From Fragilaria crotonensis (Eukaryota > Bacillariophyta > Fragilariophyceae > Fragilariales > Fragilariaceae), in contig JAKSYS010000454.1 in the NCBI GenBank assembly GCA_022925895.1, positions 1 to 51,359 of the forward strand: a stretch of 51,359 nt of DNA, read 5' to 3'. Position numbers and translations under genes: made by a program. Numbering within the stretch: the stretch's first letter is position 1; each line of letters starts with the position of its first letter. Below the pieces are notes generated by a model. The model made no database searches. It saw only the letters and a list, made by a program, of their open reading frames with translations, and was not told the origin of the DNA. Below are positions 46,273-51,359 of the stretch, piece after piece.

Positions 46273-46910
46273 CACTCCCCCATTGTGAGCAGAAGAGGCT
46301 TGCAATGAGCAACAGAAGTGCATCCAGGAACAAGGGAAGAACATTTAGGAAACCGGAGGTGTCCAGGGAGCGCTGTAGGGACCCATCAAACGACAATCAT
46401 GGCAATGGTGGAACGTGGGACCGAGAAATCCCGACAGGGAGTCTGCTATATTAAGACATGATTGGGCCAAGTTGAGGATATCCAAGCTTGAACAGGATCA
46501 ACCAAAGGTACTTGACAATCTTTGCGACATGAGTGGCAGCAAGAAATTCGGCTTCTGTTGAGCTGGGGGAGGCCGTCGACTGAATCTTGGACCTGTTGAA
46601 GGCCATGGGACCATCCCAGAGCATTATGACAAGACCAGTGATCGAATGGCACGTGACAAAGTCCGTAGCATGCGTTGCATCCATGTAACTGGCCAGTTCG
46701 GTCAAAGATTGCGATTGCAGGAACTCAGGGAGAGGCAGGCAAATCAGAAGCATGAGACTTGAAATCTCCGGGGGAATCAACAATAGAAGCGTGTTGTATC
46801 AATAAAGTAGGCCCCAGTGTTTGGTCATACGTAGGTACCATGCGACACAACATAACGCGTCGTAGTGTACCTTTGCTGTCCGAACAGGCGAGTGTTCTGA
46901 CCGCGTTTCC
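46273..46910 (-). pseudogene. Element D pol remnant: RNase H and RT C-terminus
   Basis: Next to the LTR come sequence blocks matching B. RNase H fragments read SLTELASYMDATHATDFV, NRSKIQSTASPSSTEAEFLAATHVAKIVKYL and LGYPQLGP in one frame (from 46783). RT C-terminal fragments read YLGNAVRTLACSD...LRRVMLCRMVPTYDQTLG (compare YAVTTLARFSD...LRRVARYLRMTKNWG). The piece is diverged by substitutions as well as indels, so it is older than A and B. No integrase or gag is recognisable. Confidence 0.75.
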
Positions 46911-46989
46911 GAGGTACCTGGTGGTACTACCGCCGTGGTCAGCCACGACCCGCATGCCTGTTGCATGCGCCTCCACGCGATCCGACGAA

Positions 46990-47064
46990 GCCACTATAAT
47001 TGTCGAATATTGTGATCTCAAAACCGCTGCCGAGTTTCGTATCCGAAGTGTCGCACGTGCATAA
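46990..47064 (+). pseudogene. Inverted RT fragment within element D
   Basis: The plus strand encodes EYCDLKTAAEFRIRSVARA, matching EYYDLETAAGFSYRSVLGA of B and A. In those elements this peptide lies just upstream of the PDIGYAV segment and on the same strand, whereas here it is on the opposite strand from the rest of D. A small inversion with a breakpoint between about 46930 and 46990 explains it. After it, no RT is recognisable. Confidence 0.7.
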
Positions 47065-48529
47065 CTTTGCGCGTAGTGGTTGCTCAACCGGACCACCGGT
47101 TCAGTGCGAGACCATAGGCAACAGAACTGTACTGAGTGAATCCTGTCATGAGTGCGGGATATTCGGACAAGCATACAAGGCGCGTGTCCCACGATGACGT
47201 GGAGGACTGCTGACGCGCACGCACGGATAACCTGTTGGTCCATATGGTGGGACCGGTTTTGGAACTAGATTCTAGATCTGCTCACTCTTTTTATAATTGA
47301 TCAAGGTATGCCGCTTCTTGTCGATTGTTATATTGTTAAGGGTCAATCTCCGGCAATGGCGGATCTGCCGCACTTGCGGAGATTTCACTGAGTTTATCAG
47401 ACCCACATGCTTTGCAGATGAGCTGCATTGGTGAGTGATGCGAGGACTTGATCAATCCGAGCATGATTGCTGATTCTGTGCAAATGCGACCATTGTTGTG
47501 TTGGTCACACAACTTGAGCGGCGGCAATTGACGATGATGGTGACGACACCATAGGCGCTATGGTTCAAACCAGAAGCGCAGGAGGCCAGAATCCCCATGG
47601 TGGGGATGTGCTTGTCAATGTTGACAGGAAAGCACAGGACCAACTTCATCAAGGCAAAATTCCGTGGAAAAGTTTCCTAAAATTAGTCATGCATGATGTG
47701 GCGCGTCATGGGTACGCGATGCCCTAAGTACAATTGCTTTATTGAGCCTACTTAGGTGGTCAGGTTTGGTATTGTCCCTACGGGACTAGTGTATACCGGA
47801 CACATTAGCAAAGTGTGCTATTTTACTATGCTCTTGGCTCATTTTGATATATGTACGATGGCCGTACACGTATGGACAATGCCCACTGACGTGTGTGCAA
47901 AGGGTGCACGTATGAACGTGAGAACTGGTACGAGCACAACGATGGTCGTTGAGCTCGTTTGGTTTTTTTACTTAGCGCGGTACACGAGTGACGAATGTCA
48001 CAGAATCCGCCACGTATGTACCGGACGTTCGTGTTACTTCAACATGTACACGTTCGCACTCACACAGACAGGTCAATTTCACAATTGATCCGGAAGTCGC
48101 CTAAGTGTGACCAAAATGTGCGGATGATGTACGATCGACGTGTGACCATACGCACGATTGGTCTGAAGATTCCTTAAGTAAGCGGTCGTGTGAAAACGAG
48201 ATTCTTCGCGCTGACGTACTCGAACCACGATTGGTCTGTGTGTCATCTAAGTCGAAAATTGAATGACGATCGTGTGCCAGCGAGGAGCACGTTGAGGTTG
48301 AAGTATTACTTAGGCGGTTTGGCCTCGGCATTCACGGATAAAATTTTGGAAGGATGGAACGAACGATTGGTCACGCGTTTCCGCGTAAGAAACATACCGA
48401 GTTCCACGTACCTTGCCAAGAGTGCATTTTTGGGCATGGAGTTCACAATCTTGCACGGGATGCCGCATTTTTTCCCGCACACCTGGTAACTATCAACAAT
48501 TCCTCCTCTCACCAGCATGGTGTATCCCC
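47065..48529. other. Unassigned stretch
   Basis: No credible coding frame. Near 47100 GTGCGAGACC followed by AACAGAA recalls the B and D LTRs and could be a scrap of one. From about 47745 to 48310 the motif ACTTAGGCGGTC recurs in imperfect form at about 47750, 47968, 48175 and 48306, and once reversed near 48092; ACGATTGGTC occurs at about 48155, 48228 and 48363. These might be remnants of a repeat. CpG is frequent here, unlike the next section. Confidence 0.4.
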
Positions 48530-51359
48530 GGTCATTCCCTGTTTGTTTTACTCCTTGCTTGGGCTTCAATGTTCTAATGTGTGGACTGTTTGAGGTGCTG
48601 GGTACTTATACCATATACAACCTACTAACTAGCCTGTCTCTCCTCGATTTTGACTATAGGACCATGGTTTCTACCGGGTGGAGGCCCAAGGTGGCTGATG
48701 TTGATGTCAACAATCATCCTGTCCCCGGTTGTTTGTCCCCATGTGCTGATTGGTGCAGCATTCTGAGATGTTCTCATGACTTGCTTGGCCAAGAAGATGG
48801 GATGGAACAAAGGAACCACCAATGCTACACTCAATGCTGAGCTGGCTGAAGTGGATGGAACCGTGTACCTTGTCCTGATTAACAAATGTGTGTTGTTGCA
48901 GGGACTCCAAAGGAACATGTTCACCCATGGCAACAGTGAAGTATCTGTAATGACATGGCAACTGGTTTGGTTGATGATGGCCTTGCTGTTGCGCCCATGT
49001 TGGACTACCAAGATGTTCTTGCATGTCTGACAGGCATGTGCTAGACAGATGCTCATTTCTGTTGTGGAGGAACCTGGGCTGGTTGGCCATTTGCTTAGTT
49101 CCCCAATGGAATGTACAATGGATGTGCAGGTCTCCAGCCTTTGGCTTGGGGCGGCTTACTTTGCAACTGCTACCAGAGGGACTTAGAAGTATGCAATGAC
49201 TGCTGCTGCCCAGTATGCAATGATTGTTACTGAGGTCTTGTTCAGGGTAAGGATGATACACTTTTGGTCAGTCAAGAATGGATTCAGGATGGTACCAACA
49301 GGAGCATAATGTGTTGCATTTCCTGGAGGAGCCAGAAATGGCATAGTTGAAGAAGTGACTGGTCCCTTGCAGATTTAATGAGCTACTGTGTGGTGCAATC
49401 AAGGCTCTAGCTGTTGCTTGTGAGATTGCCAAGGCTGGCAGACACGGACAAGAATGGTAGTCCCAGCATGTGAATAGGAGACTGAAGTGACGGTGAAGGC
49501 AGCCAGAAGGGAGATTGTGAGCAACTCTGGAAATTCTCCACCAAGGCATACAACACTTTGAAGCCTTATGCAAGGCCCATGCCAAACAGGCCTGTGATGA
49601 AAAAAGAAGGATGTGAAAGGCAAGTCCAATGCAAGTAACAATGCTGCTGCAACTGCAGATTCTCAGGAGGATGAACTTTGAGGAGGACTAAGCGCTAAAA
49701 CTGTGACTTCCAATGCTGGAAGAAGCTTTGCCACTGATTGGCAGAGTATGAACTGTTATAAGGCACATTTGAAGCCACAAGAACCGTGACATGATCTGCA
49801 GGCAGGGCCATGTTCTACTGATCACTGTCCTTTTTGAGTGAACTTGACTCTCACACAGGCAAACGTGTTGCAAGAAGCAATGCTCTGTTTGTCTCTGACA
49901 AAGGATGTCAGAACACTGTGCACCTTTCATGGTGAACATTATCCCATACAGGAGAATTCCATCGCCCCGGCTGCTAATATGTGGACTTACCCTGAGAATG
50001 GACAAACAGTACATCCTCAATGTCATGAGGCTCTGTACTATGGGGACTGAGTTATGTGACTCTGCTGACCCTCAACTCAATTGTGCAAATGATGTCACTA
50101 GTCATGGATGTACCTGACCAGTTTGATGCCAAGTTCTTGCATTATCTTATCCAACCGCAATGTTGCGTATTCCATATCCTTGAATGGCACTTTGTCACTA
50201 TGCGTGAGTTGTTAGTTTGTTGCATTGATCTCACAGATGTTCTTCTGATTTCTACTTTGATCGATTTGCCAAAAGGAGGAGATTTGTATTTCCAGCATGT
50301 GTGTTGCTGAAATGTTGTTGGCAACTGATCATATGCGGAATGCACCAAGGTTGGTTTCTGCGGTTGAATTGCTGTGTTTGATGTGTGATTACACTGGTCA
50401 GGAGGATGGCTCTCTAGGGGACCGTTTTGTGGGCGCATTTTTGCAGTTAATGATGTCGCTGGGCTTGTCTGGGCATAGAGGCAAAGTTGTCTACTTGTTG
50501 CCAGATGTTAAGAGCCAAAAGTTATTTGTCCTATGGGTGAGCAAGGAACAATCAAAACTAACACCAGGTGTCCTGTCGTGACAGTGGGGAGTTGACCTGA
50601 TGCTGTTGAGAAATTGTTGCAAGTGGCAACACAGACTGATGTAATGGGCAGAAGAAAGCATCATGAAGCATGGTCAAGTTGTTTACTGGTTTCCATGGCT
50701 GTTGGAACTCTGATTGATTCTGAATGTGTTACCTGCCTGGGGACATGGCATTGGCTACGCAGGCGCCTATGAGCGGTCAAGGATGCGCCCATCTCAACCT
50801 GTGTTTGCATTGACGCATTACCTAATGAACGGGTATCCCTTTGGGCAGTTGCAGCTGACAATGCGCTGGAAGATGGGTCATGGGCAGCTTGGAAAAGTCA
50901 GTTATTCTCCTGAACAGCTGATGGTGCCCAACAGTCTTCAACCAAACCATGCAAAGTCTTTAAGCTGGAATCTTGAGAACTGATGCTCCATGGCACTGAA
51001 ACAATTTGGGCAGGGACAGAAAACAAAGTGATGGCGCCAAGAAACCTGATGGTATCGGGAACGCAACAACTCCAATGAAGTCATTGATGGGGACGAGCTG
51101 GGCCCAAGTGGGATTTAATCCAGGATGTCTGATTCAATTGTTTGGTCAGTGGATTGATGGAGTTGCTGAAGTTTTGGCATTCCCTCTGTACCCGGTGTGA
51201 CTATAACTGGTGAAGATGTTGTTTGAAAGTTTTTTGAATGGGTGTGAAGATGATCTTACAACCCAATTGCCAAGCTTTTGCTCAATAGACTGGAGGACAA
51301 AGATATTTGTCTAAAGGTGGGAATGCCTCAAAGCTGAGGACATGGACCCGTATTGAAAG
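48530..51359 (+). mobile_element. Element F: CpG-depleted copia remnant of the DSHADT lineage
   Basis: No frame is longer than 144 codons, but short plus-strand pieces line up with lineage 2. At 49843 the protease region reads LDSHTGKRVARSNALFV (compare MDSHADTCVAGSN), at 50024 HEALYYG (compare INEALY), and at about 50060-50140 SLLTLN..., NDVT and DVPDQFDAK (compare SLINPNQLR and IEVQDNPF). Near 50640 TDVMGRRKS may be the first Asp region of the integrase (compare YTDTMDGRCKS), and near 50860 ADNALEDGSW the second. Upstream, about 48.6-49.8 kb, is presumably gag. From 49021 to 49980 I count about eight CpG, a small fraction of that elsewhere. The element continues past the window end. Confidence 0.65.
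49843..49935 (+). pseudogene. Element F protease active-site remnant
   Basis: LDSHT at 49843-49857, then GKRVARSNALFVSDKGCQNTVHLSW and a stop at 49936. It aligns with DSHADTCVAGSNCVV of E. The second Asp of the motif (HAD) is lost to HTG, and the glycine after V is replaced by arginine. This would be inactive. Confidence 0.65.

Noticed and set aside
47065-48180. Possible host gene in the small plus-strand frames at 47.7-48.2 kb.
   Set aside because: The longest frame is 110 codons, with no recognisable motif or codon pattern; repeated motifs suggest non-coding repeat sequence.
1-51359. CRISPR arrays, tRNA or rRNA genes, and bacterial-type operons.
   Set aside because: No regularly spaced repeats and no cloverleaf or rRNA sequence were seen; the only tRNA-like stretches are primer-binding sites next to LTRs.

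Overview
The window is a eukaryotic transposable-element graveyard with no recognisable host gene. The Ty1/copia elements have reverse-transcriptase motifs QVDD or YVDD, protease motifs DNGS or DSHADT, and primer-binding sites matching the initiator-Met tRNA anticodon arm. Together with a non-LTR element encoding endonuclease, RT and RNase H, this fits a stramenopile, most likely a pennate diatom. The species assignment is inference.

Layout. 1-2.1 kb: decayed sequence with a possible hAT-like transposase remnant on the minus strand. 2.15-11.56 kb: LINE-1 (plus strand), with ORF1, an overlapping ORF2 (endonuclease, RT, RNase H, CCHC) and a structured 3' end. Its ORF1 is split by a 789-bp element with terminal inverted repeats and no target duplication. 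11.6-15.1 kb: remnant copia element C (minus). 15.5-35.5 kb: copia element O (minus), whose RT gene carries two complete younger copia insertions, B (16651-23886, duplication CTTGG) and A (24175-31339, duplication GATTC). 36.2-45.8 kb: LINE-2 (plus), a relative of LINE-1. Its ORF1 is split by copia element E (38079-44590, identical 218-bp LTRs, duplication GCAT), and its ORF2 is cut after about 70 codons by the LTR of element D (minus). 47.1-48.5 kb: unassigned. 48.5-51.36 kb: a very decayed, CpG-depleted plus-strand copia remnant, F.

Two copia lineages are present. Lineage 1 (A, B, C, D) is recognised in A and B by a DNGS protease, an HHCC integrase zinc finger and QVDD RT; C and D are assigned by LTR structure and fragments. 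Lineage 2 (O, E, probably F) has a DSHADT protease, no HHCC finger, YVDD RT, and in E a chromodomain-like module between integrase and RT. Insertion order read from nesting: O before A and B; LINE-2 before E and D.

Most copies are broken by single-base indels rather than stop codons, even where the LTR pair is identical, so assembly or sequencing indels must be excluded before calling them dead. The most interesting points are the duplication-free TIR element that splits an ORF in frame, two in-frame PCNA-binding-like peptides at the end of LINE-1 ORF2, a hairpin in the lineage-1 LTRs whose stem changes sequence but stays paired, and the copia chromodomain-like module.
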